A stretch of 64,000 bases of DNA, from positions 1 to 64,000 of the forward strand of contig NZ_AVPI01000011.1 of the NCBI RefSeq assembly GCF_000768675.1, read 5' to 3'. The DNA is from Knoellia flava TL1 (GTDB lineage Bacteria; Actinomycetota; Actinomycetes; Actinomycetales; Dermatophilaceae). Positions 18,958 through 29,949 of the stretch are shown here, piece after piece; within the stretch, counting starts at the first letter, position 1, and each line of letters begins with the position of its first letter. Position numbers and translations under genes: made by a program. Under the pieces are notes generated by a model. That model had not been told where the DNA came from, did not search any database, and saw nothing but the letters and a program-made list of their open reading frames with translations.

Positions 18958-20237
18958 CACCCCAGCCGTTGTCGAGCCTTGGCAGGGCCCTGGTCCGGAG
19001 CGCTGAGGCACAGGTCGTGCTGTGGACAGGTGTGCTCGCGGCGAGCGCCTCGCTCTTTGCCGTGCTCACCGCACGCTGGTTGGGAACGGCTGATCGAGGC
19101 GTCGTCGTGGTGTTCCTCACGACGTCGTCCTTCCTGATGCTCATCGGGTCGCTGGGGATGGGCACCGGCGGTCGTGTGCTCGTCAACCAGGACCCTCCCC
19201 TGGGCATCGACACCTACCTGCGCCACTCGCGCAACCTGTCGATCGCGCACCTCGTAACGTCCGCAACCCTCGGTCTCGGGGTCTTGGCGCTCAGCGGCGG
19301 CCTACCAGAAATTTGGGCAGGGGCACTTTTCGTCGCGTACGCAGCGCTGCTCCTCTGGTGCTATCTCATGAGAGAGCTCCTCCACGGCTGCGGGCATCAC
19401 CGGATGGCCGTGGTCAGCGACGTGGTGCCAGCAGTCGTTCAGACCGCGCTCGTCGGGCTCATCTACGCCACTGGCAACCTGACTCTCCGCATCACCATGA
19501 TTGTTCTCGTCGTGGGAGTCGCGTGCCAGACGGTCTTCCTACTCGTCCAGGTACACCGCTTGCCACGCGAGGAGGTCACTGCGGACTGGGGGCTGCGCGG
19601 GGTCCTGGATTTCAGCCTGCCAGCGATGTTCGCCTCACTAGGCCAGGCGTTTGTCATTCGGGGTGACCGCCTCATCCTCGGCGCCCTTGCCGGATCGTCG
19701 GCCGTCGGTGTCTACGGAGCTGCCGCGACCCTGACGGAGATCTTGTGGATCGTTCCGGGTGCTGTCGCGCAGGTCGCCTTCCGCCGCGCCTCTATCTCCT
19801 CATCGGTCACCGATGGGCGGCGCGTCCGGCGCCTCACCCTCGTGCTGACTGCCGCGCTCGGCCTGGCACTGGTGGGCATCGCACCGTGGGCCATTGACCT
19901 CCTGCTCGGCCCGGCATACGCGTCAGCAAAACCTCTCATCGCCGTCCTGGTCCTCGCGTCGATTCCCATGGCCAGCTATCAGCTCGACGCCGGAGTGCTG
20001 AATGGACTCGGCCGTCTGAAACAGGTCAGCACTGCGACAGTTGCCTCATCGGCTGTCCTCATCGTTCTATGCCTCGCCCTGGTCCCCCGGTGGGGAGCAA
20101 TGGGGGCGGCTTGGGGATCGGTGGTCGCGTACACCCTCCTCGCGGCAGCCTGCAAGATTCACCTTCGCCGGATTCACCGTTCGTGGGTCGTCGCGGAAGC
20201 GACTGAGGCGGGCGTTCCGACGGCACGAGGGGAGTAG
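18954..20237 (+). CDS. polysaccharide flippase (Wzx-like, MOP superfamily)
   Basis: Predicted to flip undecaprenyl-linked oligosaccharide across the membrane. From the GTG at 18954 the 427 residues contain about 12 hydrophobic helices, beginning AQVVLWTGVLAASASLFAVL. RGDRLILGALAGSSAVGVYGAAATL is typical of the family. The start is fixed by the GTGA overlap with the upstream glycosyltransferase; open frame further upstream lies inside that gene. It is the last member of the run of overlapping genes; a 189-bp gap separates it from the polymerase. Confidence 0.88.
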   Translation: MTPQPLSSLGRALVRSAEAQVVLWTGVLAASASLFAVLTARWLGTADRGVVVVFLTTSSFLMLIGSLGMGTGGRVLVNQDPPLGIDTYLRHSRNLSIAHLVTSATLGLGVLALSGGLPEIWAGALFVAYAALLLWCYLMRELLHGCGHHRMAVVSDVVPAVVQTALVGLIYATGNLTLRITMIVLVVGVACQTVFLLVQVHRLPREEVTADWGLRGVLDFSLPAMFASLGQAFVIRGDRLILGALAGSSAVGVYGAAATLTEILWIVPGAVAQVAFRRASISSSVTDGRRVRRLTLVLTAALGLALVGIAPWAIDLLLGPAYASAKPLIAVLVLASIPMASYQLDAGVLNGLGRLKQVSTATVASSAVLIVLCLALVPRWGAMGAAWGSVVAYTLLAAACKIHLRRIHRSWVVAEATEAGVPTARGE

Positions 20238-20426
20238 GCGACATGAAATTTTTGGGCCCTTGCACGATGGCTAAGTACCGTTCCTCCACGTCAGCACACG
20301 GGCCTTCCCTGTGCGCCCGCCACAAAGGCGACAAATCTGCCCGAGCAAGGCAGGACAACGGCGACTGTACCTTGGTGCAGTGCCTACCCCACTGCCCCCT
20401 GGCACGGCGCCTGAGTCGGTGATCGT
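20238..20426. other. 189-bp intergenic gap before the polymerase gene
   Basis: This is the only real gap in the biosynthetic run. Its first half is unusually A/T-rich for the window. A TACCTT hexamer at 20368-20373 could be a -10 box for the polymerase gene, which would give a short leader, but no good -35 partner is visible. I see no coding sequence. Confidence 0.35.
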
Positions 20427-21797
20427 GTGACTTCCGACAATGTCGCCCTGACGCTAGGTCTCCTCATGACCTGCGCCACGATCGCAATGCTGACTTCCAA
20501 GCGTGGAATCGGTCTCCCAGCTACCCTCCACAACGGAGTCTGGGCTATTGCACTGTTGATCATCGGATCGGGTCTCATGAATTACGATCCGCTCAGCTGG
20601 TACGCATGGTCGCTCATTGCAACGTCACTCATCGCCTTCAATCTCGGCATTCTCCTGATTGGCGAGCGGACTTCCCCCCAGCCAGCGTCGGGCACTCGAC
20701 CGCTCGTCACTCTAGGTCAGTTCTGGCTGCTCATCGGCGCCTTCAGCGTAGGTGTTCTCATCTACCTCCGAACCATCGCCCAAAACTATGGTCTAGCAAC
20801 GATCATCAGTGACCCGACGAGCATCCGCGAGTACAGTGCTGTCGGATATCTGGAGGCGTTCCCCCTCTACGGCAAAGTGCTCTTCTACTTTGGTCCGCTG
20901 TGTTTTGTGTTGGCCATTTTTCCCGAGCTTGTAACGGGCTTGCGTGGGGCGTGGTACCGGCTGCCACTCCTGGTGTTCGTGAGCGGGGCCCAGGTACTCA
21001 CGCTGCAGCGAACGAATATCTTTGTGTGCATCGCGTGGGTGGGCGGGGTTTTGGTGCTCCGACTCATTCAGCGGGGCGCGAACGGGAAGCAGAGCGTGAG
21101 TGCGCGACGTCTCATGGGACTGGTCGGCGCCCTCGTGCTCGCTTTTGCCATATTCCAAGGACTCGCGGTCGCGCTGGGCAAGACCGGAAACACAAACACC
21201 GCCATCGACTCGGTGGTGGATCCGCGCATTCGCGGAAGCCAGTACACAAGTGTTTTGCATTACGCCTCAAGTGGTGTCCCTGCCTTCGGCGCCCTCACCG
21301 AGTCGAAAGATCGCTCTTGGCCTCCAGTCGGTGGAACCGGGCTGATCATCGGCGACTACAACCCACAAACGTGGGGACGCGCAACATTTGTGGGTCCGCT
21401 CAAGCTCGTCCCAGGCATCACTCATTGGGAAGAGGTTTCGCCGTTCACGTTCCTCCCTGTCCCCACAAACGTCTACACATGGCTAGAGCCGTGGTATCGC
21501 GACTTCAGAATGCCAGGCGTGGTGCTGGGAAGCCTCCTGGCAGGCCTCATCATCGGGCTGGCGGTACGCCACCGGCACGCCTCGCCGGAGGCACTCCTTC
21601 TCGCTGGTCTCCTGCTTGGGTTCTCGGGGTTGGCCACATTCATCAACCGCTACATGGCGGTCATGTCCGTTGTCCTCTACCTGCTGCTCGCATTTCTTGG
21701 GCGTGCGAGACGGTCGCGTGAGATGCGAGAAAGCGTCCGATCCAGCGCCACACGACGTCGGACATCGCGCAGTGGGCGCTTGACGAGACCGCTCTGA
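20427..21797 (+). CDS. oligosaccharide repeat-unit polymerase (Wzy-like)
   Basis: Very hydrophobic protein of 456 residues with about 10-12 predicted helices and one long extracytoplasmic loop (about residues 260-350) containing FLPVPTNVYTWLEPWYRDF, which resembles the conserved loop of O-antigen polymerases. It is expected to polymerise lipid-linked repeats on the outer face of the membrane. GTG at 20427 is chosen; another GTG two bases earlier is out of frame. Codon use and base composition are visibly more A/T-rich than the neighbours, as is usual for wzy genes. The ugd gene follows in convergent orientation after 25 bp. Confidence 0.82.
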   Translation: MTSDNVALTLGLLMTCATIAMLTSKRGIGLPATLHNGVWAIALLIIGSGLMNYDPLSWYAWSLIATSLIAFNLGILLIGERTSPQPASGTRPLVTLGQFWLLIGAFSVGVLIYLRTIAQNYGLATIISDPTSIREYSAVGYLEAFPLYGKVLFYFGPLCFVLAIFPELVTGLRGAWYRLPLLVFVSGAQVLTLQRTNIFVCIAWVGGVLVLRLIQRGANGKQSVSARRLMGLVGALVLAFAIFQGLAVALGKTGNTNTAIDSVVDPRIRGSQYTSVLHYASSGVPAFGALTESKDRSWPPVGGTGLIIGDYNPQTWGRATFVGPLKLVPGITHWEEVSPFTFLPVPTNVYTWLEPWYRDFRMPGVVLGSLLAGLIIGLAVRHRHASPEALLLAGLLLGFSGLATFINRYMAVMSVVLYLLLAFLGRARRSREMRESVRSSATRRRTSRSGRLTRPL

Positions 21798-21822
21798 ACA
21801 CCTCTGGCGAGCAAGCGGCTCG

Positions 21823-22989
21823 TCAGTCGCGGCCGAAGAGGTCGCGGGTGTAGACCTTGTCGGCCACGTCGTCGAGGTCGGCGCTCAGCCGGTTGGCGAC
21901 GATGACGTCGGCGCGGGCCTTGAACTCGTCGAGGTCGCGGATCACCTCGGAGTTGTAGAAGCGGTCGTCCTCGAGCGCCGGCTCGTAGAGCACGACCTCG
22001 ATCCCCTTGGCCTTGATCCGCTTCATGATCCCCTGGATGCTCGACACCCTGAAGTTGTCCGAGCCGGCCTTCATGATGAGCCGGTACATCCCGACGACCT
22101 GGGGCTTGCGCCGGAGGATGTCGGTGGCGATGAAGTCCTTGCGCGTCGTGTTCGAGTCGACGATCGCCCGGATGAGGTTCTGCGGCACCTGGTCGTAGTT
22201 CGCGAGCAGCTGGCGGGTGTCCTTGGGCAGGCAGTAGCCGCCGTAGCCGAACGACGGGTTGTTGTAGTGCGACCCGATCCGCGGGTCCAGCCCGACCCCG
22301 TCGATGATCGCGCGGGTATCGAGACCGTGCGACACGGCATACGTGTCGAGCTCGTTGAAGTAGGCGACCCGCATCGCGAGGAACGTGTTGGCGAAGAGCT
22401 TGATCGCCTCGGCCTCGGTCGGCTCCGTCTGCAGGACCGGGACGTCCTCGTCGAGCGCGCCCTCGACGAGAAGCTCGCCGAAGCGTCGGGCCGCGTCGCT
22501 GGAGCCACCGATGACGACCCGGCTCGGGTGCAGGTTGTCGTGCAGCGCGCGTCCCTCGCGCAGGAACTCCGGCGAGAAGAGGATGTCGAGGCCGAAGTGC
22601 GCGGCCCGCATCCGCTCGGTGAAGCCGACGGGCACGGTCGACTTGACGACGACGGTCGCCTCGGGCGCGAGGCGCTCCACCGAGGCGATGACCGACTCGA
22701 CCGACGAGGTGTCGAAGAAGTCGCGCTCCGGGTCGTAGTCGGTGGGGGTGGCGACGACGACGTAGGCCGAGCCCGGCAGCGCCTCGTCCGCCGAGGTCGT
22801 CGCGGTGAGCGACAGCTCGTGGTGCGCGAGGTAGTCCTCGAGCTCGGGGTCGACGAGCGGTGACTCGCGCCGGTTGACCTGGTCGACGCGCTCCTGGTCG
22901 AGGTCGACGGCCATGACGTCTTGGTGCTGGGCGAGGACGACGGCGTTGGAGAGGCCGACGTAGCCGAGGCCCACCACGGAGATCTTCAC
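21823..22989 (-). CDS. ugd: UDP-glucose 6-dehydrogenase
   Basis: Oxidises UDP-glucose to UDP-glucuronate with two NAD. The GTG at 22989 gives [15 protein letters not shown] as N-terminal NAD motif and 388 residues, the same length as the short enterobacterial form. [26 protein letters not shown] and [12 protein letters not shown] (catalytic Cys) are present. A TAGGTT box lies 7 bases before the GTG, so the transcript may be leaderless. It probably supplies glucuronate or a derivative to the adjacent polysaccharide; its codon use looks native and it contains GTATGCC-family words, unlike the central biosynthetic genes. Confidence 0.95.
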   Translation of the reverse strand: MKISVVGLGYVGLSNAVVLAQHQDVMAVDLDQERVDQVNRRESPLVDPELEDYLAHHELSLTATTSADEALPGSAYVVVATPTDYDPERDFFDTSSVESVIASVERLAPEATVVVKSTVPVGFTERMRAAHFGLDILFSPEFLREGRALHDNLHPSRVVIGGSSDAARRFGELLVEGALDEDVPVLQTEPTEAEAIKLFANTFLAMRVAYFNELDTYAVSHGLDTRAIIDGVGLDPRIGSHYNNPSFGYGGYCLPKDTRQLLANYDQVPQNLIRAIVDSNTTRKDFIATDILRRKPQVVGMYRLIMKAGSDNFRVSSIQGIMKRIKAKGIEVVLYEPALEDDRFYNSEVIRDLDEFKARADVIVANRLSADLDDVADKVYTRDLFGRD

Positions 22990-22996
22990 GGCCGCC

Positions 22997-23002
22997 AACC
23001 TA
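22997..23002 (-). promoter_or_regulatory. -10 box TAGGTT of ugd
   Basis: Seven bases before the GTG start; supports the 388-residue product. Confidence 0.55.
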
Positions 23003-23083
23003 CCGGGCCGCTCGCTGCCGACACGGTCCGGTGGTCCCGCACCATCGCCCTTCCCGACCCCCGTTTGGGCAACAATGGGCGCC

Positions 23084-23911
23084 ATGCTGATCCCTGAGAT
23101 GTCCAAGCGCCTGCTTGCGGAGTTCGTCGGCACGTTCTGGCTGGTCTTCGGTGGCTGCGGCTCGGCCATCTTCGCCGCCGGCTTCCTGTCGACGCCCACG
23201 CTCGGCTCCGGCGCTCCGGTGCACCTCGGGATCGGCTTCGTCGGCGTCGCCCTGGCCTTCGGCCTCACGGTCGTGACGATGGCGTATGCCGTGGGGCACG
23301 TCTCCGGTGCGCACTTCAACCCGGCCGTGACGATCGGCATCGCCGTCGCCAAGAGGTTCGAGTGGAAGGACGTGCCGCTCTACGTCGTCGCGCAGGTCCT
23401 CGGCGGTCTCGCCGCCGGTGGCGCACTGTGGGCCATCGCCCGCGGCCGCGACGGCTTCGTCGTCACCGGCAACCTCGCCGCCAACGGCTTCGCCGATAAC
23501 TCCCCCGGCGGCTACTCGATGTTCGCGGTCCTGTGCGCCGAGGTGCTGCTGACGATGTTCTTCGTCTACGTCATCCTCGGCGTAACCCGCGAGAGCGCCC
23601 CGACCGGCTTCGCGCCGCTCGCCATCGGCCTCTGCCTCACGCTCATCCACCTCATCTCGATCCCCATCTCCAACACCTCGGTCAACCCCGCCCGCTCGAC
23701 GGCGGTCGCGTTCTTCAACGGCGACGGCGCACCGGGGCAGCTGTGGCTCTTCTGGCTCGCACCGGTCATCGGCGCCGCCATCGCGGGTGCGACCTTCCAC
23801 CTCATCACTGGCGTCGACCGCCGTGACCGCGACATCACCGGCCAGGTGCGGGTCGAGGACGTCGTCGTGCCCGACGGCGTCGACCCCGACGCCCCACGCA
23901 CGACAGTCTGA
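23084..23911 (+). CDS. aqpZ: aquaporin Z-like water channel
   Basis: Six-helix MIP channel with both NPA boxes (HFNPAVT and SVNPARS). The selectivity-filter residues expected for a water channel are visible: His in LIHLISIP and Arg after the second NPA. The ATG at 23084 lies 7 bases after an AACAAT box; ATGs at 23075 and 23099 are also possible, and homologues mostly align from MSKRLLAEF at 23099. The C-terminal ~35 residues are hydrophilic and Asp-rich. A hairpin with CGACTTATTGC ends follows 4 bases after the stop. Confidence 0.92.
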   Translation: MLIPEMSKRLLAEFVGTFWLVFGGCGSAIFAAGFLSTPTLGSGAPVHLGIGFVGVALAFGLTVVTMAYAVGHVSGAHFNPAVTIGIAVAKRFEWKDVPLYVVAQVLGGLAAGGALWAIARGRDGFVVTGNLAANGFADNSPGGYSMFAVLCAEVLLTMFFVYVILGVTRESAPTGFAPLAIGLCLTLIHLISIPISNTSVNPARSTAVAFFNGDGAPGQLWLFWLAPVIGAAIAGATFHLITGVDRRDRDITGQVRVEDVVVPDGVDPDAPRTTV

Positions 23912-23914
23912 GGT

Positions 23915-23988
23915 CGACTTATTGCCCGTTCGCGCCCGTCCGCGGTCAGGTTCCGGTCCGCGGTGCGGCGCGAACGGGCAATAAGTCG
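23915..23988. terminator. hairpin with CGACTTATTGC ends, copy 1
   Basis: Perfect 21-bp arms at 23915-23935 and 23968-23988 around a GC-rich 32-base loop, starting 4 bases after the aquaporin stop. Both outer ends read CGACTTATTGC towards the middle. No T-run follows, so if it terminates transcription it is a GC-hairpin type. Three further copies with the same ends lie at 26812, 40219 and 50043. Confidence 0.7.
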
Positions 23989-24046
23989 CTGGTGGCCATA
24001 CGTCGCTGGTGGGCGGACGGCATACGGACGCCGTTGCGTCGTTGGG

Positions 24047-26269
<2,223 letters not shown>

Positions 26270-26284
26270 CCGGGCCGCACCACG

Positions 26285-26329
26285 CACGTATGCCGTGCGC
26301 TCCCTTCCCGGGAGCGCACGGCATACGTG
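26285..26329. terminator. hairpin built on GTATGCC/GGCATAC arms (idh / GNAT)
   Basis: Perfect 20-bp inverted repeat, 26285-26304 and 26310-26329, with a TTCCC loop. The outer arms carry CGTATGCCGT and ACGGCATACG. It lies between the convergent idh and acetyltransferase genes and could stop transcription from both sides. There is no strong T-run. Confidence 0.75.
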
Positions 26330-26361
26330 CTACTGGGTGCGGCACCGCTGCAGGTCGAGCG

Positions 26362-26811
26362 TCAGAGCGAAAGCTTCATGCCGACGTGGCTGGGCGTGAA
26401 CCCGAGGCGCTGCTCGTAGAACCGCTGGGCGTCCACACGGGTCGCGTCCGTCGTCAGCTGGACGAGCACCGCCCCGCGGCTGCGCGCCTCGTCGATGGCC
26501 CAGCGGAAGAGCCCTTCGCCGAGGCCCTGCCCACGCCGGCTCGACGCGACGCGCACGGCCTCGATCTGCGCCCGGAGCGCGCCGCCGCGGGACAGGCTGG
26601 GCAGCAGCGTGAGCTGGAGCGTGCCGACGACCTCGCCGTCGTCGTCGAGGACGACGAGCTCGTGTGCCGGGTCCGCGTCGATCGCGTCGAACGCCGCGAG
26701 GTATGCCGTGTGCTCACCCGCCGACTCGCGGGTCGCCCCGAGCGGGTCGTCGACGAGCAGGGCCACGATGGCCGGGACGTCCCCGCGAGTCGCTCGCGGG
26801 ACCCGCACCAT
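26362..26811 (-). CDS. GNAT family N-acetyltransferase
   Basis: Predicted acetyl-CoA-dependent acetyltransferase of 149 residues with unknown substrate. The acetyl-CoA-binding motif A is VRVASSRRGQGLGEGLFRWA, preceded by VVGTLQLTLLPSLSRGGALR and followed by FYEQRLGFTPSHVGMKLSL, typical of motif B. The ATG at 26811 (MVRVPRAT) abuts the hairpin at 26812-26875; open frame upstream runs through that hairpin and is not supported. It follows galE on the same strand but is separated from it by the hairpin. Confidence 0.88.
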   Translation of the reverse strand: MVRVPRATRGDVPAIVALLVDDPLGATRESAGEHTAYLAAFDAIDADPAHELVVLDDDGEVVGTLQLTLLPSLSRGGALRAQIEAVRVASSRRGQGLGEGLFRWAIDEARSRGAVLVQLTTDATRVDAQRFYEQRLGFTPSHVGMKLSL

Positions 26812-26875
26812 CGACTTATTGCCCGGCTGGGACATGCGAGCGCCAGCGAGTGTGTCCCAGCCGGGCAAGAAGTCG
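26812..26875. terminator. hairpin with CGACTTATTGC ends, copy 2
   Basis: 23-bp arms at 26812-26834 and 26853-26875 with one mismatch (T versus G) near the outer end; the loop is 18 bases. It lies 17 bases downstream of the galE stop and touches the acetyltransferase ATG. It probably terminates galE transcription; its contact with the next start codon is unusual. Confidence 0.7.
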
Positions 26876-26892
26876 CACCACCATCAGCTGCA

Positions 26893-27906
26893 TCACGGGT
26901 AGCCGTCGGGGTTGGCGCTCTGCCACCGCCAGGTGTCGGCGCACATGTCGTCGATGGTGCGCGTCGCCTTCCAGCCCAGCTCGGCCTCGGCCTTGCGCGG
27001 GTCGGCATAGGACTGGGCGATGTCACCGGGGCGGCGGTCGACGATCTCGTGCGGCAGCTCGCGGCCGACGGCGCGCTCGAACGCGTGGAGGAGCTCGAGC
27101 ACGGAGGTGCCGCGTCCGGTGCCGAGGTTCCACGTGTTGAGCGGGGTGTCGGTCGACGCAAGCTTGTGCAGCGCGGCGATGTGCCCCGCGGCGAGGTCGT
27201 CGACGTGGATGTAGTCGCGGACCCCCGTGCCGTCGGGCGTGGGGTAGTCGCCGCCGAAGATCGAGAGCTTCTCGCGCCGGCCCACCGCGACCTGCGCGAG
27301 GAAGGGCATGAGGTTGTTCGGCACGTCGCTCGGGTCCTCGCCGATCGTCCCGCTCGGGTGCGCGCCCACCGGGTTGAAGTAGCGCAGCAGCGCGATCCGC
27401 CACGTCGGGTCGGCCACGGCCATGTCGCGCAGCACCTGCTCGTTCATGACCTTGGTCCAGCCGTAGGGGTTGGTCGCCGAGGTCGGCGCCTCCTCGGTCA
27501 TCGGCACCACCGGGTTGGCACCGTAGACGGTCGCCGAGCTCGAGAAGACGAGCTTGCGCACGCCGTGCCGGTCCATGGCGCGCAGCAGCGAGAGCGTCGT
27601 GTCGAGGTTGTTCTCGTAGTAGGACAGCGGCTCGGCGACGCTCTGGCCGACGGCCTTGAGCCCGGCGAAGTGGACGACCGCGTCGATCTGGGTGTCGACG
27701 AAGGTCGCCTCGGTCTTGTCGCGGTCGGTGAGGTCGAACGACCGCACGTCGAGCCGCTTCCCGGTCAGGGTCTCGAGCCGTCCGACCACCGACGGCTTCG
27801 CGTTGGCGAACGAGTCGACGACGGTGACCTCGTGGCCTGCGGCGAGGAGCTGGACGACGGTGTGCGAGCCGATGTAGCCGGCTCCTCCGGAGACGAGAAC
27901 GTGCAT
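26893..27906 (-). CDS. galE: UDP-glucose 4-epimerase
   Basis: Interconverts UDP-galactose and UDP-glucose; an NAD-dependent SDR of 337 residues. MHVLVSGGAGYIGSHT opens the protein; SSSATVYG and NPYGWTKVMNE (YxxxK) form the catalytic site, and RYFNPVGAHPSG is GalE-typical. A TAGGCT box lies 6 bases before the ATG, consistent with leaderless transcription. It serves galactose use with galK and may supply UDP-Gal/GalNAc for polysaccharide. Confidence 0.96.
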   Translation of the reverse strand: MHVLVSGGAGYIGSHTVVQLLAAGHEVTVVDSFANAKPSVVGRLETLTGKRLDVRSFDLTDRDKTEATFVDTQIDAVVHFAGLKAVGQSVAEPLSYYENNLDTTLSLLRAMDRHGVRKLVFSSSATVYGANPVVPMTEEAPTSATNPYGWTKVMNEQVLRDMAVADPTWRIALLRYFNPVGAHPSGTIGEDPSDVPNNLMPFLAQVAVGRREKLSIFGGDYPTPDGTGVRDYIHVDDLAAGHIAALHKLASTDTPLNTWNLGTGRGTSVLELLHAFERAVGRELPHEIVDRRPGDIAQSYADPRKAEAELGWKATRTIDDMCADTWRWQSANPDGYP

Positions 27907-27912
27907 GGTGCC

Positions 27913-27918
27913 AGCCTA
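27913..27918 (-). promoter_or_regulatory. -10 box TAGGCT of galE
   Basis: Six bases before the ATG. Confidence 0.58.
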
Positions 27919-28002
27919 GGTGCGGGCTCTGTGCCCTCCCTGTCCGGGCGCTGATAGCGTCACGAACGACCACTCTCGTCCCCGCATGAAGAGGTACCCA
28001 TC

Positions 28003-28992
28003 GTGAGCCCGACCCCCGTCAAGGTGGCCGTCACCGGCGCTGCCGGTCAGATCGGCTACAGCCTGCTGTTCCGCATCGCGTCCGGCGCCCTGCTCGGCCC
28101 CGACACCCCCGTCGAGCTCCGCCTGCTCGAGATCACCCCGGCGCTCAAGTCGCTCGAGGGCGTCGTCATGGAGCTCGACGACTGCGCCTTCCCGACGCTC
28201 GCCAAGGTCGAGATCGGTGACGACGCGGAGAAGGTCTTCGACGGCGTCAACCACGCCCTCCTCGTCGGCGCGCGCCCCCGCGGCCCCGGCATGGAGCGCG
28301 GTGACCTCCTCGAGGCCAACGGCGGCATCTTCGCCCCGCAGGGCAAGGCACTCAACAAGGTCGCGGCCGACGACATCCGCATCACGGTCACCGGCAACCC
28401 GGCCAACACCAACGCGCTCATCGCGATGAGCAACGCCCCCGACATCCCCACCGAGCGCTTCTCGGCCCTCACCCGCCTCGACCACAACCGCGCGATCAGC
28501 CAGCTCGCCGCCAAGCTCGGCGTGCCCGTCACCGACATCACGAAGATGACCATCTGGGGCAACCACTCCGCCACCCAGTACCCCGACCTCTTCCACGCAG
28601 AGGTCGGCGGCCGCAACGCCGCCGAGGCCGTCGGTGACCAGGAGTGGCTGGCGAACACGTTCATCCCGACCGTCGCCAAGCGCGGCGCGGCCATCATCGA
28701 GGCACGCGGCGCGTCCTCGGCCGCCTCCGCCGCGAGCGCGACCATCGACCACGCCCGCACCTGGGTCGAGGGCACCGCCGAGGGCGACTGGGTCTCGATG
28801 GCCGTCCGGTCCGACGGCTCCTACGGCGTCGAGGAGGGGCTCATCTCCTCCTTCCCCGTCACGGTCAAGGACGGCGCGTGGAGCATCGTCCAGGGCCTCG
28901 ACATCGACGAGTTCTCCCGCGGCAAGATCGACGCCTCCGTGGCCGAGATCGCCGAGGAGCGCGACGCCGTCAAGGGCCTGGGTCTCATCTGA
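28003..28992 (+). CDS. mdh: malate dehydrogenase
   Basis: NAD-dependent TCA-cycle enzyme of 329 residues. It has [17 protein letters not shown] (NAD motif), [41 protein letters not shown] and the catalytic His in [11 protein letters not shown], all typical of the actinobacterial/plant-cytosolic-like group. The GTG at 28003 follows a purine-rich GAAGAGG stretch at 28 to 22 bp... upstream spacing is loose, so the start rests mainly on homology. A perfect hairpin at 29021-29070 follows the stop. Confidence 0.97.
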   Translation: MSPTPVKVAVTGAAGQIGYSLLFRIASGALLGPDTPVELRLLEITPALKSLEGVVMELDDCAFPTLAKVEIGDDAEKVFDGVNHALLVGARPRGPGMERGDLLEANGGIFAPQGKALNKVAADDIRITVTGNPANTNALIAMSNAPDIPTERFSALTRLDHNRAISQLAAKLGVPVTDITKMTIWGNHSATQYPDLFHAEVGGRNAAEAVGDQEWLANTFIPTVAKRGAAIIEARGASSAASAASATIDHARTWVEGTAEGDWVSMAVRSDGSYGVEEGLISSFPVTVKDGAWSIVQGLDIDEFSRGKIDASVAEIAEERDAVKGLGLI

Positions 28993-29020
28993 CACACCCC
29001 TGAGCCGCGCGCGAGCGCGC

Positions 29021-29070
29021 GACGCGAGCACCCGGCATACGACGTCGTTCGTATGCCGGGTGCTCGCGTC
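29021..29070. terminator. hairpin built on GGCATAC/GTATGCC arms (after mdh)
   Basis: Perfect 22-bp arms, 29021-29042 and 29049-29070, with a 6-base loop. The core of the arms is CCGGCATACGA / TCGTATGCCGG. It lies 28 bases after the mdh stop and 57 bases before the next ATG. It is the strongest hairpin in the window and is expected to insulate mdh from the following operon. Confidence 0.78.
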
Positions 29071-29127
29071 CGTGCCCATACACCCCTTGGCCCCATCTCG
29101 CCACCGGAGTCGGGTAGACATGACGCC

Positions 29128-29949
29128 ATGCCCCCGACCAGCACCGATGCCTTCTCGTTCTCCGGCGACTGGAGCGGCCAGCTCGTCGCGACCGCGATCC
29201 ACACCGGCCACGACCTCCGCGACGACATCGCCTCCCACCTCGTGCTCGACGAGGACACGCGGCTGCGTGAGGAGGACCCCTTCACCGACCTCATCGGGGC
29301 CGAGTGCCCGGCCCGGGTCGTCGTCCACCGGTCACGCTTCGAGGTCGACCTCAACCGTCCCCGCGAGGAGGCGGTCTACCGCCGCCCCGAGGACGCCTGG
29401 GACCTGCACGTGTGGCGCGAGGCGGAGCTGCCGGACGACCTGACCGAGGGCTCGCTCGCCGTCCACGACGCCTTCTACGCCGCCCTCGGCGAGCGCCTCG
29501 ACGCCGTCGCCGCGCGAGGACCGTTCGTCCTCTACGACGTGCACTCCTACAACCACCGCCGTGACGGCGCCGACGAGCCCGAGGCCCCGGGTGGGGAGAA
29601 CCCCGAGGTCAACGTCGGCACCGGTTCGCTCGACCGCGACCGCTGGGGCGACGTCGTCGACGTCTTCATGTCGACCCTCGCCGGCACCGACACCGCGGGC
29701 GGCGAGATCGACGTGCGCGAGAACGTGCGCTTCAAGGGCGCGAACCTCTGCGCCTGGGTGCACGAGCGCTACCCCGACCACGGCGTGGCCCTCGCCCTCG
29801 AGTTCAAGAAGACCTACATGGACGAGTGGACCGGGCAGCCGGACCGCGCGCGCATCGCCGACCTCGCCCGTGCGCTGGGACAGACGGTCGACCCGGTGCT
29901 GCGCGCGCTCGCCGCGACCGGCGGCTCTGGCCAGTTCGCGCGGGGATGA
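29128..29949 (+). CDS. N-formylglutamate amidohydrolase family protein
   Basis: 273-residue member of the FGase/zinc amidohydrolase family. DVHSYNHRRDG, VGTGSLDRDRWGD and ALEFKKTYMDEWTG are the recognisable blocks; residues such as His in DVHSYNHRR are likely metal or substrate ligands. Classical members cleave N-formyl-L-glutamate in histidine breakdown, but no hut gene is near. Instead its stop overlaps the start of a DUF1704 metallopeptidase gene (ATGA), which overlaps an ATP-grasp ligase gene. The ATG at 29128 is 7 bases after TAGACA. A role in cleaving a glutamyl or formyl amide made by the ligase is an inference. Confidence 0.85.
   Translation: MPPTSTDAFSFSGDWSGQLVATAIHTGHDLRDDIASHLVLDEDTRLREEDPFTDLIGAECPARVVVHRSRFEVDLNRPREEAVYRRPEDAWDLHVWREAELPDDLTEGSLAVHDAFYAALGERLDAVAARGPFVLYDVHSYNHRRDGADEPEAPGGENPEVNVGTGSLDRDRWGDVVDVFMSTLAGTDTAGGEIDVRENVRFKGANLCAWVHERYPDHGVALALEFKKTYMDEWTGQPDRARIADLARALGQTVDPVLRALAATGGSGQFARG

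Noticed and set aside
20241-20400. A small gene in the gap before the polymerase
   Set aside because: No frame with a credible start, ribosome-binding site or native codon use was seen.
29128-29949. Histidine utilisation (hutG) function for the amidohydrolase
   Set aside because: No other hut gene is near, and the gene is coupled to a DUF1704 peptidase and an ATP-grasp ligase, so the classical role is not assumed.
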